Shown here: positions 8,623 to 17,329 of the stretch, piece after piece
Layout of the letters: each line of letters starts with the position of its first letter
How positions within the stretch are numbered: position 1 is the first letter of the stretch
Assembly: GCF_000196795.1 (NCBI RefSeq)
Contig: NC_014259.1
Coordinates: 3,968,001 to 4,032,000 of the forward strand
DNA: 64,000 bases
DNA from: Acinetobacter oleivorans DR1
GTDB taxonomy: Bacteria; Pseudomonadota; Gammaproteobacteria; Pseudomonadales; Moraxellaceae
Reading direction: 5' to 3'
Notes under the pieces: model-generated
Databases searched by the model: none
Told to the model about the DNA's origin: nothing
What the model saw: only the letters and a program-made list of their open reading frames with translations
Position numbers and translations under genes: made by a program

Positions 8623-10191
8623 TTATTCCCACTCAATCGTTGCTGGTGGTTTAGATGACACATCATATACAACACGTGATACATCTTTAATTTCATTCAT
8701 AATACGTGTTGAGATTTTATCAACTAGTTCGTATGGTAAATGTGCAAAACGAGCTGTCATAAAGTCAACTGTTTCAACTGCACGAAGTGCGATTACCCAT
8801 GCGTAACGACGACCATCACCGACTACACCAACTGACTTAACTGGTTGGAATACGGCAAATGCTTGAGCTGTTTTATCATACCAGCCGCTGTCGCGAAGCT
8901 CTTGCATAAAGATATCATCAGCAAGACGAAGAATATCTGCATATTCTTTTTTCACTTCACCCAAAATACGAACACCTAAACCAGGACCTGGGAATGGATG
9001 ACGGTAAATCATGCTATGAGGTAAGCCAAGTGTCGTACCTAATTTACGAACTTCATCTTTAAACAAGTCACGTAAAGGTTCAACTAACTCAAACTCTAAA
9101 TCGTCTGGTAAGCCACCCACGTTATGGTGAGATTTAATAACGTGCGCTTTACCTTGTTTGCTTGCAGCAGATTCGATTACATCTGGGTAAATCGTACCTT
9201 GTGCTAAGAATTTCACGCCATCAAGTTTACGTGCTTCTTCAGCAAAAACTTCAATAAACTCACGACCAATGATTTTACGTTTTTTCTCTGGATCAACTTC
9301 ACCAGCCAATGCAGTTAAGAAACGTTGTTCAGCATCTGCACGAATAACACGGATACCCATGTTTTCAGCAAACATTTGCATTACTTGGTCACCTTCGTTT
9401 AAACGAAGTAAACCGTTATCAACGAATACGCATGTTAGCTGGTCGCCAATTGCTTTGTGTAAAAGCGCAGCAACTACAGATGAGTCAACACCACCAGAAA
9501 GACCTAAAAGAACTTTTTCATCACCGATCTGTTCACGTAGTTGTTCTACACGTAAGTCGATGATGTGTTCAGGTGTCCAAAGGCCACCACATCCACAAAT
9601 TTTATGAACAAAATTTGCAAGTAATTCTTCACCTTTTGCCGTGTGCGTTACTTCTGGGTGGAATTGCACACCATAGAAACGGCGTGTTTCGTCACTTACA
9701 GCAGCAACAGGACAACTTGGTGTGCTTGCAGTAATGCTAAAACCTTCTGGAATCTGGCTCACTTTGTCGCCATGGCTCATCCAGACATGAAGTTGATCTT
9801 CACGATCTTGTAAGTTGCCAATCAGTTGGTCACGTTTAACGATATCAACTTCGGCATAACCAAACTCATGTACAGTACCCGGCTCAACTTTACCGCCTAA
9901 CTGTTCAGACATGGTTTGCAAGCCATAGCAAATACCCAATACTGGAACACCCAACTCAAACACCACTTGTGGTGCACGTGGGCTGCCTTCTTCATGCACA
10001 CTCTCAGGTCCACCTGACAAAATAATGCCATTTGGCTTAAAAGCGCGAACGTCTTCTTCAGACATATCAAAAGCATACATTTCAGAGTAAACACCGGCTT
10101 CACGTACACGACGTGCAATGAGCTGGCTATATTGAGAGCCGAAATCCAGAATCAGGATACGATCTTCAGTAATTTGAGTATTGGTAGTCAT
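8623..10191 (-). CDS. guaA: GMP synthase (glutamine-hydrolysing)
   Basis: GMP synthase converts XMP to GMP with glutamine and ATP. All 522 residues match the family. The N-terminal class I glutamine amidotransferase has its nucleophile in VLGICYG (Cys88) and the catalytic His/Glu in [11 protein letters not shown]. The ATP pyrophosphatase domain has the PP-loop GLSGGVDSS, and the C-terminal dimerisation domain ends in the canonical KPPATIEWE. It is a single-gene transcript with its own terminator. Confidence 0.98.
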   Translation of the reverse strand: MTTNTQITEDRILILDFGSQYSQLIARRVREAGVYSEMYAFDMSEEDVRAFKPNGIILSGGPESVHEEGSPRAPQVVFELGVPVLGICYGLQTMSEQLGGKVEPGTVHEFGYAEVDIVKRDQLIGNLQDREDQLHVWMSHGDKVSQIPEGFSITASTPSCPVAAVSDETRRFYGVQFHPEVTHTAKGEELLANFVHKICGCGGLWTPEHIIDLRVEQLREQIGDEKVLLGLSGGVDSSVVAALLHKAIGDQLTCVFVDNGLLRLNEGDQVMQMFAENMGIRVIRADAEQRFLTALAGEVDPEKKRKIIGREFIEVFAEEARKLDGVKFLAQGTIYPDVIESAASKQGKAHVIKSHHNVGGLPDDLEFELVEPLRDLFKDEVRKLGTTLGLPHSMIYRHPFPGPGLGVRILGEVKKEYADILRLADDIFMQELRDSGWYDKTAQAFAVFQPVKSVGVVGDGRRYAWVIALRAVETVDFMTARFAHLPYELVDKISTRIMNEIKDVSRVVYDVSSKPPATIEWE

Positions 10192-10564
10192 GACAAACCA
10201 CTAAATGGCAAAAGAATTAAGCGCGCCATTTTAACATTTTTCACGCTTCGGCGCACCGCAAATCATCATATATCTTATTTTTTTCATTTCTGAATCATTT
10301 CTATCGTTGAATTCTTTGACATAAATTAATATTTACTTATATTTATCAAACATCTGGATTAGTCTTAAAAACTTCATACGTATTGATAAATTCATCACAT
10401 TCTATGCAACATCACCATGAATTTGATGTTAAGATGACCCGATAAAACAGGCATTACCATGGAAAGGTAAATACCATAAGCGATATTTGTCTGTGCTTAA
10501 ACAATTATCCATTTTTATGGCTTGTTGCCCCCTATCAAAATCAATAGAAATCTAAGGAACAACA
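10192..10564. other. Intergenic region between guaA and DUF445 gene
   Basis: A 373-bp AT-rich gap holding the divergent promoters of guaA (minus) and the DUF445 gene (plus). TCTAAGGAAC at about 10551-10560 is the ribosome binding site for the downstream gene. I see no ORF of note, no strong hairpin and no RNA gene here. Confidence 0.4.
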
Positions 10565-11794
10565 ATGCTTCAAACTATGATTGCAGATTTCCAGCAACAT
10601 TTTTGGTTGTATATCTCTATTCCTTTTATGAGTGGTTTAATTGGCTACATCACCAAGGTGATTGCCATTCAGATGATGTTTTCGCCACTTGAGTTTAAAG
10701 GCATTAAACCATTTCTAGGTTGGCAAGGCATCGTGCCACGCAAAGCCGAGAAAATGGCAACAATTGCTGTTGAACTCATGACAGCCAAGCTCATTAAACC
10801 TGAAGAAATTTTTGCACGCCTAGATCCTAAACGTATTGCCAAAGAAATAGAAAAACCACTGCTTGCCGCAGCTGAAGATATTACCCGTGATGTTGCGCAA
10901 GAGTATCAGCCGGGATTATGGGAAGGCATGCCAGAGTTTGCGCGTCAAAGACTCATTCGTCGTGTGCAATCAAAAGCACCCGAGATTGTTGAACACATCA
11001 TGAGTGAAGTACAACGTGATGTGAACCGATATTTTGATATTAAACACCTTGTTATTAGTAACTTGCTTAAAGACAAACGCCTACTCAACAATATTTTTAA
11101 ACGAGTGGGCAAACAAGAATTTAAATTTTTTAGTAATGTCGGATTTGTATTTGGCTTCGGTATCGGTGTGATTCAGATGCTGTGCTGGATTATCACACAG
11201 GGTAAATATCCTTGGATGCTGCCAATGTTTGGCGGCTTTGTGGGTTTTTTCAGTGACTGGATTGCATTACAAATGATGTTTAGACCCCTTTATCCTAAGA
11301 AAATATTGGGCTATACATGGCAAGGTTTATTTATTAAACGTCAAAATGAAGTTGCCGCCGACTACGCAGCGTTAATTTCCAAACAGCTTTTAACTTCTCG
11401 CCATATGATGGAAGAATTATTTTCTGGTACACATTCTGCGCGTGTTATTGATCTGGTTAACCGTCATGTCAAACAAGAAATTGATATGCAAGCAGGTGTG
11501 ATTCGTCCACTTGTTGTTTACGCAATTGGCGGAGAAAAATATCAGGATATGAAATCGCAAGTTGCTGAACGTATTATGCAACGACTTCCAGAGACGATGA
11601 AATACGTAGAATCTTATGCAGAAGATGCTATGAATATTCGCAGTACTTTAATTGAACGTATGCAAAAACTAACACCATCTGAATTTGAAGGTATGTTGCG
11701 CCCTGCGTTCAAAGAAGATGAGTGGGCGCTGATTGCAGTAGGTGCAGTACTTGGTTTTGTTGTTGGGGAATTACAAATCCAGTTCATGCTTTAA
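10565..11794 (+). CDS. DUF445 family inner-membrane protein
   Basis: A 409-residue DUF445 (YheB/YjiN-like) protein. It has an N-terminal membrane segment at about 15-35, a duplicated signature (VIAIQMMFSPLEFKGIKP near 35-50 and WIALQMMFRPLYPKKILG near 233-250), two central membrane segments and a C-terminal hydrophobic segment at about 388-406. The two amphipathic helical regions between them suggest an extended membrane-bound scaffold. The role is unknown. An AAGGAA ribosome binding site supports the start. A strong terminator follows, so it is probably monocistronic. Confidence 0.85.
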   Translation: MLQTMIADFQQHFWLYISIPFMSGLIGYITKVIAIQMMFSPLEFKGIKPFLGWQGIVPRKAEKMATIAVELMTAKLIKPEEIFARLDPKRIAKEIEKPLLAAAEDITRDVAQEYQPGLWEGMPEFARQRLIRRVQSKAPEIVEHIMSEVQRDVNRYFDIKHLVISNLLKDKRLLNNIFKRVGKQEFKFFSNVGFVFGFGIGVIQMLCWIITQGKYPWMLPMFGGFVGFFSDWIALQMMFRPLYPKKILGYTWQGLFIKRQNEVAADYAALISKQLLTSRHMMEELFSGTHSARVIDLVNRHVKQEIDMQAGVIRPLVVYAIGGEKYQDMKSQVAERIMQRLPETMKYVESYAEDAMNIRSTLIERMQKLTPSEFEGMLRPAFKEDEWALIAVGAVLGFVVGELQIQFML

Positions 11795-11813
11795 TTTTAC
11801 GTCCCTAGAAATA

Positions 11814-11846
11814 AAAAAAACCGGATGAATTGCTCATCCGGTTTTA
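11814..11846. terminator. Bidirectional terminator
   Basis: AAAACCGGATGA, loop ATTGC, TCATCCGGTTTT with A and T tracts on both sides, between the convergent DUF445 and DoxX genes. Confidence 0.92.
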
Positions 11847-11860
11847 TTTTGTCTTGAATA

Positions 11861-12298
11861 TTATTTCTCGATTGCATGATCCAAACTAATGCGTCCAGCG
11901 CCATGAAGCATCAGGAAGAATAAACCACCTGCCATTGCAAGGTTTTTCATGAAATGGATGCCATTGTTATATTGCGCCGCTGCATCAGCACCACCTTGGT
12001 GGAATAAAAATGCAGTAAGAATACTAAAGATTCCAAGTCCAAAAGCCGCAAAGCGTGCTTGGAAACCAAATAACAAGGCTAAACCACCACCAAACTCAAC
12101 CAAGATCACTAAAGGAAGAATTCCTGCTGGAACCCCCATTGCTTCCATATATCCAGCAGTTGCTGCATAACCGGTAATTTTCCCCCAACCTGCAACAAGG
12201 AAGATATAGGCGATAAGAAGACGCGCAATAAGGCTAATGAAACTATCTGCGCCTGATTGCGTTACGATATTTTTGACCACTACATTTGGATTAAACAT
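11861..12298 (-). CDS. DoxX family membrane protein
   Basis: A DoxX-family quinol-linked membrane protein, 145 residues with four predicted membrane helices. Family marks are LIARLLIAYIFLVAGWGKI at the first helix and GIHFMKNLAMAGGLFFLML near the end. The open frame begins at 12340, but ATG 12298 is preferred because AAGGTGG lies 6 bp upstream and the length then fits the family. DoxX relatives are tied to thiosulfate:quinone oxidation or redox membrane complexes; the substrate here is unknown. Confidence 0.87.
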   Translation of the reverse strand: MFNPNVVVKNIVTQSGADSFISLIARLLIAYIFLVAGWGKITGYAATAGYMEAMGVPAGILPLVILVEFGGGLALLFGFQARFAAFGLGIFSILTAFLFHQGGADAAAQYNNGIHFMKNLAMAGGLFFLMLHGAGRISLDHAIEK

Positions 12299-12492
12299 AT
12301 TGCCACCTTTATTTAAATGCTTATTTATTGATGAGCTCATTCTAGGTTTGGGACATTGATAATTAAATACTCAAAATCCATATATATCGTTGCATAAACG
12401 AGATGATCAATTTGTATTTTTTTGATGCTTTATACTGACTTTCTATAGGCTCACTGCTAGGATTTGAACACGGTTTACCACTTGCTCTCATC

Positions 12493-13140
12493 ATGGAACT
12501 TATTGATTTTATTCTACACGTTGATCAACATCTCGCCGAATTTATTATAAATTACGGAACGTGGATTTATGGCATTCTATTTTTAATTATTTTTGTTGAA
12601 ACCGGTTTAGTGGTTATGCCGTTCTTGCCGGGAGATAGTTTGTTATTTGCAGCTGGTGCTTTAGCAGCATCTACAGGTGCGATGGATCCATGGGTACTGG
12701 GCACTCTACTCTTCATTGCTGCCGTTTTAGGTGACACGGTAAACTACCATATTGGACGTTTTATCGGTCCACGTGTGTTTGAAATGAATTCCCGATTCAT
12801 TAATAAACAGCACTTAGTTAAAACTCAAGAATTCTTTGCTCGCCATGGCGGCAAGACGATTATTTTTGCTCGCTTCGTTCCATTTGCCCGCACCTTTGCG
12901 CCTTTTGTTGCTGGGGCTGGTAGCATGAACTATAAGTTTTTCCTAACTTATAACTTGATTGGAGCATTGTGTTGGGTCGCGTCTTTTGTAACTTTAGGCT
13001 ATTTATTTGGAAATATGCCAATCGTTAAAGATAACTTTACCCATCTTATTTTCGGCATCATTATTATTAGTGTTTTACCTGGCATCATCGGATTTCTACG
13101 TGAAAAACTCAAAAACCGAAAAGCCAATGTTCGAGACTAA
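12493..13140 (+). CDS. DedA family membrane protein
   Basis: A 215-residue DedA (VTT/SNARE-associated) protein. DedA proteins are membrane lipid transporters or scramblases, several acting on undecaprenyl phosphate or phosphatidylethanolamine. Family features are FVETGLVVMPFLPGDSLLF with its acidic and PGD residues, GRFIGPRVFE, and the arginine motif FARFVPFARTFAPFVAG, all needed in E. coli homologues. Re-entrant and membrane helices cover about 20-60 and 135-205. It abuts the convergent LysE gene: its stop ends at 13140 and the LysE stop begins at 13141, leaving no room for a terminator. Confidence 0.9.
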   Translation: MELIDFILHVDQHLAEFIINYGTWIYGILFLIIFVETGLVVMPFLPGDSLLFAAGALAASTGAMDPWVLGTLLFIAAVLGDTVNYHIGRFIGPRVFEMNSRFINKQHLVKTQEFFARHGGKTIIFARFVPFARTFAPFVAGAGSMNYKFFLTYNLIGALCWVASFVTLGYLFGNMPIVKDNFTHLIFGIIIISVLPGIIGFLREKLKNRKANVRD

Positions 13141-13731
13141 TTAGAAGAAACGGAATACCACCGGAAGCATACATAAAATGAGCAACATAGCCGATCCTTT
13201 ATATAAATGATCGGCTTTTATTTTTTTGATTGGACCCGCTAACAACGCTCGTCCAAAAAGCATCCAGAAACTTGCTGCCGGAATCAGGATTAATGTAAAA
13301 ACACCAAATACAATAAGAAAATTTTCAGGTGAATTCCATGCTTCAGCAGGAAAGATACCCGCTGCAAACAATAAAGCTTTAGGATTCTTTAAGGTTGATA
13401 AGAATAATTGACGTGGTCGAATATTACGATGACTTTGACTGAACTGTTGTAAATGCGTGTTCTTCCATAAGTGAAAAGCAAGCCAGAATACATAAAGTAC
13501 ACTCGTAATATGCAAAATGAGCAGTAGTGCTGGCCAAATTGGAGCAGCTAAATGAATAAATACAGCCCAAAAGCTAATACCGTAGGCATAGCCTAACCAT
13601 TCCATTGGGATAAGCCAGAATGCTTTAGATAAACCTTGAGAATGAGCAGCGGTTGCAAGTAAAGCATTTGTCGGCCCCGGAATGAGCAAAACAGCCAACA
13701 TTGCCAATACAAAAAACCAACTCTCAATCAT
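13141..13731 (-). CDS. LysE/RhtB family amino-acid exporter
   Basis: A 196-residue LysE-superfamily transporter with about six membrane helices, the first bearing the signature LIPGPTNALLATAAHSQG. The open frame extends to 13854, but ATG 13731 with GGAAATTT upstream gives the family-typical length and begins directly before helix 1 (MIESWFFVLAMLAVLL). Members export amino acids such as lysine, homoserine or threonine; the substrate is not deducible. The gene is convergent with and directly abuts dedA. Confidence 0.82.
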   Translation of the reverse strand: MIESWFFVLAMLAVLLIPGPTNALLATAAHSQGLSKAFWLIPMEWLGYAYGISFWAVFIHLAAPIWPALLLILHITSVLYVFWLAFHLWKNTHLQQFSQSHRNIRPRQLFLSTLKNPKALLFAAGIFPAEAWNSPENFLIVFGVFTLILIPAASFWMLFGRALLAGPIKKIKADHLYKGSAMLLILCMLPVVFRFF

Positions 13732-13899
13732 AAAATTTCCACAACATCCAAGATGGGGCCACCTTAAACGAAATAGGCAAAATATAGCAAGTTTGTGAGG
13801 GCTTTTGATTATAGAAAATACAGAATTTATTAAGCTTGAAAATTTAAAATGCATTGATTTATATTGATTTTATTATGAAACATTTTGCTAAACTTTATT

Positions 13900-13933
13900 C
13901 ATCACAATATGCCTTAATTAGCATATTGTGATG
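13900..13933. repeat. Perfect 13-bp stem-loop
   Basis: CATCACAATATGC (13900-13912) and GCATATTGTGATG (13921-13933) pair perfectly around an 8-nt loop. It lies 12 bp past the stop of the minus-strand lipoprotein gene. No proper T-tract follows, so it may be a terminator of unusual form or an mRNA 3'-end stabiliser. Confidence 0.6.
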
Positions 13934-13945
13934 CAAAATCGACTA

Positions 13946-14335
13946 TTAATTCGTCTTTTTTCGAACAATAATCGGGCAATTTTTAAACTGAGCAGCCTGA
14001 ACTATGGCTTCTTGCTGACCTAAAACCCGTGAAAGTTCGGTATTTTTCGTTGAAGAAGATTGTCCCATATTTACAGAGATAGATGGACCGAATCCCCAAC
14101 CGCCTCGTCCCCAGCCACCGCCGAGTCCAAGCCCAACACCCATACCAGTACTTTTCGGAGTTTGTACGCCATTATCGATATATTGTTGGATACGGTTATA
14201 TTCACTTTGTAGCTGCTGACAGCCCAAAGATTGATATTGAGTCGGAGACACGTAAGTCGGTTTTACCGTCGTAGCACAAGCGCCGAGTAATAAAGTGGCT
14301 GCCACCAAAGGCGCAATATATAAGCCTTTCATCAT
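13946..14335 (-). CDS. Small outer-membrane-type lipoprotein
   Basis: A predicted lipoprotein of 129 residues with signal peptide MMKGLYIAPLVAATLLLGAC, the lipobox being LGAC. The mature part is Gln-rich, then has a Gly-rich patch around GVGLGLGGGWGRGGWGFGPS, and ends basic. The longer open frame (to 14380) overlaps parA; ATG 14335, 7 bp after the parA stop, places the signal peptide properly. I recognise no domain. Coupling to parA by position may be incidental. Confidence 0.75.
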   Translation of the reverse strand: MMKGLYIAPLVAATLLLGACATTVKPTYVSPTQYQSLGCQQLQSEYNRIQQYIDNGVQTPKSTGMGVGLGLGGGWGRGGWGFGPSISVNMGQSSSTKNTELSRVLGQQEAIVQAAQFKNCPIIVRKKTN

Positions 14336-14342
14336 TTTTCTC

Positions 14343-15185
14343 TTATCGTTTTGGCTCAATTTCACCAAACAATGTCTCATAAGCTTGAGTCAATTTATGT
14401 TCTGGTGCCAAATGAGCCAAAGGTAAATTTTTCTGATGCGATTCTTTCATTAAAACCGAAGGCGGTAACATGCTATTAAGTACAGGCAACCCTTCATCTT
14501 TCAACTGCTGAACCACTTCCCGAGGTAATTTTGCTTGAGCTTGAAATTGGTTGACGACAATTCCTTCAATTTCCAAGCGATCATTATGATCATCTTGCGT
14601 TTCGAGAACATTTTCAATCAATGTTTGTAACGCGCGCTTTGAAAAGACATCACAATCGAAGGGAATTAAGACTTTATCTGCTGCTATGAGTGCCGATAAA
14701 GTAAAAAAGTTAAATGCAGGTGGTGTATCTATATAGATACGATCATATCGTCCAATTAAGTTTTGAATTGAATCACGTAATTTATAAATTTTATGTTTAC
14801 TTTCAAGAGCATGTTCAAGAGCACCAAGTGTTGGGCTAGCAGGAAGCACATCCAATTTTGCAAAGGGAGTTGAGTGTACAAAGCTATCAATATCTTTATT
14901 TCGTGGGGCTTTCAAAATCGAACCTAATGCATTACCGATTAAACCCTTTTGTTGATTGTTTCCCAACACATCATTAAAGAAATTTTCGATATTTGGTTCT
15001 AAAATTGATTTTTCAGCAGAATAGGTTGCGTCATCCCCTAAAAGGTACTGACTAGAGTTGGCTTGAGGATCGAGATCAATGACCAATGTCCTTAAGCCAT
15101 GTTTGGCACTAATTGCGGCCAAATTTACAGTAATACTTGATTTCCCTACACCGCCTTTTTGGTTAAACACCACACGAGTTAACAT
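14343..15185 (-). CDS. Orphan ParA-family ATPase
   Basis: A ParA/MinD-type P-loop ATPase of 280 residues. The deviant Walker A motif KGGVGKS is at 10-16 with the signature lysine, switch I/Walker A' is VIDLDPQANSS near 35-46, and Walker B is IYIDTPPAF near 150. It lacks the N-terminal helix-turn-helix of plasmid type Ia ParA proteins. No parB is adjacent, so it is an orphan, possibly positioning a protein cargo rather than DNA. The lipoprotein follows 7 bp downstream; SirB2 and BolA genes lie upstream on the same strand. Confidence 0.88.
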   Translation of the reverse strand: MLTRVVFNQKGGVGKSSITVNLAAISAKHGLRTLVIDLDPQANSSQYLLGDDATYSAEKSILEPNIENFFNDVLGNNQQKGLIGNALGSILKAPRNKDIDSFVHSTPFAKLDVLPASPTLGALEHALESKHKIYKLRDSIQNLIGRYDRIYIDTPPAFNFFTLSALIAADKVLIPFDCDVFSKRALQTLIENVLETQDDHNDRLEIEGIVVNQFQAQAKLPREVVQQLKDEGLPVLNSMLPPSVLMKESHQKNLPLAHLAPEHKLTQAYETLFGEIEPKR

Positions 15186-15261
15186 GTTTCCCTCTGCATA
15201 TTTTTTTACTGTACGCAGTTTAACCTAGAGCTTAAGCAAAAAGGCAAAGAATGTAGAACAA

Positions 15262-15654
15262 TTAAGCAAAAACAGGTTTCACAATCACTAAAATAATAAT
15301 AGCAATAAATGCGATCGCACTAATAATTAAACCCGTCCTACGTTGTGCCAATAAAAGAGTGTCATCTTTTTTAAAGGCTTTCATCAGCGAAGATAACAAG
15401 ACTAAAAATAGAATAATTTTAGCGTAAAACCACGGCTGTACCTGAAAGTCTTTCATGACCAATAAAATTGCGCCCGTAATAAAAACTACGGTAAATGATA
15501 GATGCTGTAAGGCAACTAATATTTTGCGTCCCGCGGGATTTGGTTGCTCCCCTTGTACGCCTACAAACAGAGTCGAAGCGCGTAAGACAAAAACCATAAG
15601 TGCGGCAGCCACCGCAGTCATATGAATAATTTTAGTGAGTAAATGTGCATCCAT
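15262..15654 (-). CDS. SirB2 family membrane protein
   Basis: A 130-residue inner-membrane protein with four hydrophobic helices, matching the SirB2 family (KIIHMTAVAAALMVFVLRAS, then LQHLSFTVVFITGAILL and the repeat near the end). SirB2 was named as an invasion-gene regulator in Salmonella, but the molecular role is unclear. It follows bolA by 11 bp on the same strand, so the two are probably one transcript. Confidence 0.8.
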   Translation of the reverse strand: MDAHLLTKIIHMTAVAAALMVFVLRASTLFVGVQGEQPNPAGRKILVALQHLSFTVVFITGAILLVMKDFQVQPWFYAKIILFLVLLSSLMKAFKKDDTLLLAQRRTGLIISAIAFIAIIILVIVKPVFA

Positions 15655-15665
15655 GAAATTAGCCC

Positions 15666-15974
15666 TTAACTTTTAGGTGCATGTGCACATTCTGGGCTAG
15701 CAGGCGCCTGACCTTGCCACTCACTTGGTAAGTAGGCATGAATTGCTAAAGCGTGAATTTGACCTGGATTCATTAAGTCTGAAGCTAAGGCATAAACTTT
15801 TTGATGACGTTGAACTAAACGTAATCCGTTAAATTCTTCACTCACTACAATCACTTTAAAATGTGACTCTTTGCCTGGGAAATAACCGCCATGTCCAGCC
15901 GACTCATTAATAACTTCCAAATGGCTAGGTGCAAGGGTTTGTAACCGTTCAATCAATTGTTGTTCAAGGCTCAT
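15666..15974 (-). CDS. BolA family protein
   Basis: A 102-residue BolA-like protein. The class II KH-like core is complete: LAPSHLEVINESAGHGG, ESHFKVIVVSEEFNGLRLVQRHQKVYALASDLM, then HALAIHAYLPSEW. The invariant His (RHQKVY) that helps bridge a 2Fe-2S cluster with monothiol glutaredoxins is present. Likely in iron-sulfur cluster trafficking and envelope stress, as in other gammaproteobacteria. It begins a transcript that continues into sirB2. Confidence 0.92.
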   Translation of the reverse strand: MSLEQQLIERLQTLAPSHLEVINESAGHGGYFPGKESHFKVIVVSEEFNGLRLVQRHQKVYALASDLMNPGQIHALAIHAYLPSEWQGQAPASPECAHAPKS

Positions 15975-16203
15975 AGCTTTTCCTTTACGATTATTCGTAT
16001 ATTTGAACCTAGTATACCCTGTCTACACACAAACAAAAGTTGCTCTTGTATGCTTTGACTCCAAACAAAATGTCTATTTATTCGGCAACTTAACGATAAA
16101 AATACATCTAATTGCTCATTTCTGTTTTTATTTTATGCAATCAGCATATTTATTTGCATAAAGTTGTTGACCCATGTTTCGCTTAATGTATTATAAGCGG
16201 CAC

Positions 16204-16279
<76 letters not shown>

Positions 16280-16324
16280 AATTGGTTTTTTTTGAGAAAG
16301 TTTTAGTAAAAACTGCTTATATAT

Positions 16325-16400
<76 letters not shown>

Positions 16401-16406
16401 AATTTA

Positions 16407-16438
16407 AAAGGCCCTAGTCGAAAGACTGGGGCTTTTTT
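16407..16438 (+). terminator. Terminator of the tRNA-Gly pair
   Basis: A GGCCCTAGTC stem, loop GAAA, GACTGGGGC and a run of T. A near-copy of this terminator recurs at 35459-35490 after a decayed tRNA-like remnant. Confidence 0.9.
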
Positions 16439-16540
16439 CTTTTTATTGATTCATAATTTTTACAGTCTATCTATTCACAGCATAATTCATTGAGAATGGC
16501 CCAGCTCAAAGCCAAATATTTCATTACTAGATTCATATTT

Positions 16541-16566
16541 TTAAATTGTCAGTTATAACAATTTAA
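16541..16566 (-). repeat. AT-rich inverted repeat after the lipopeptide operon
   Basis: TTAAATTGT and ACAATTTAA pair around an 8-nt loop just past the last gene of the operon. It could be a weak terminator, but there is no T-tract on the minus strand. Confidence 0.35.
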
Positions 16567-16567
16567 T

Positions 16568-17329
16568 CTAGTTATATTTGCAAGGCGTTGGGGTTATTCG
16601 ATGCGTAGATATAAAGGGTAATAATTGAAAACAGTCCAAGTTAAAGCGCTCTAGGGTATGGATTTGTTGTAAACAGATAGAAAAGATGAAGTGAGAATCA
16701 TATATATAGCTTTCAAAATAATACTCTTCTGTCTTTCGAGCATCATTGGTTGAGTCGAGAAACTGTATATGCTCAGGCAACACATGAAAGTTGAGCTTCC
16801 TTAAATGACGGCTCATTCCTTCGCCAGTACATTTGATATAAGCCTCTTTTAAGGTCCATATTTGAAAAAACCGCTGGTATACACTGAATGGATCAGTGAG
16901 TTCATTCTCTTTAATCCATTCAATTTCAATCGGTGCTAACACACTATCAACACGCATCCACTCGAACTCACGATCCACTTGTTCAATATCCACTCCTATT
17001 TCCCCTTCTTCAGTCACAGCGAGGATAATAACGTCCGCTGAGTGAGTAAGATTAAAATACACAGCCTTGCTGCCTTGTACAAAAGGCTTGCCGTTGGGAT
17101 GTAATTGAATATTAACTTGATGAGGTGAGATGCCTAGCTTATCCGCCAAGACAGTCTTCACTAATACTCGAGAGATCAAGAAAAGGCGAGCCGCCTTAGG
17201 ATGATATTGATCATATCTCAGCTTCTCTGCCGAACTGAGAAAGCCGAGATAATGACTCAATACCATATGGTCTTGTGGTACCCGTGAAACTGGGCAGACA
17301 TAAACCTGCACTTGGGCACGATCAGACAT
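16568..17329 (-). CDS. Sfp-type 4'-phosphopantetheinyl transferase
   Basis: Attaches the phosphopantetheine arm of CoA to carrier-protein serines. At 253 residues it is of Sfp/Gsp size. The motifs are GVDIE at 112-116 (Mg and CoA binding) and WTLKEAYIK at 158-166, with the P-loop-like basic region upstream (SRVLVKTVLADKLG). It is last in the operon; its ATG overlaps the stop of the SDR-hydrolase gene (TAATG). The natural targets are the free ACP (Ser40) and the NRPS carrier domain (Ser1006) encoded upstream. I recall this gene as the last of the quorum-regulated A. baumannii cluster (A1S_0112-0119). Confidence 0.93.
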   Translation of the reverse strand: MSDRAQVQVYVCPVSRVPQDHMVLSHYLGFLSSAEKLRYDQYHPKAARLFLISRVLVKTVLADKLGISPHQVNIQLHPNGKPFVQGSKAVYFNLTHSADVIILAVTEEGEIGVDIEQVDREFEWMRVDSVLAPIEIEWIKENELTDPFSVYQRFFQIWTLKEAYIKCTGEGMSRHLRKLNFHVLPEHIQFLDSTNDARKTEEYYFESYIYDSHFIFSICLQQIHTLERFNLDCFQLLPFISTHRITPTPCKYN

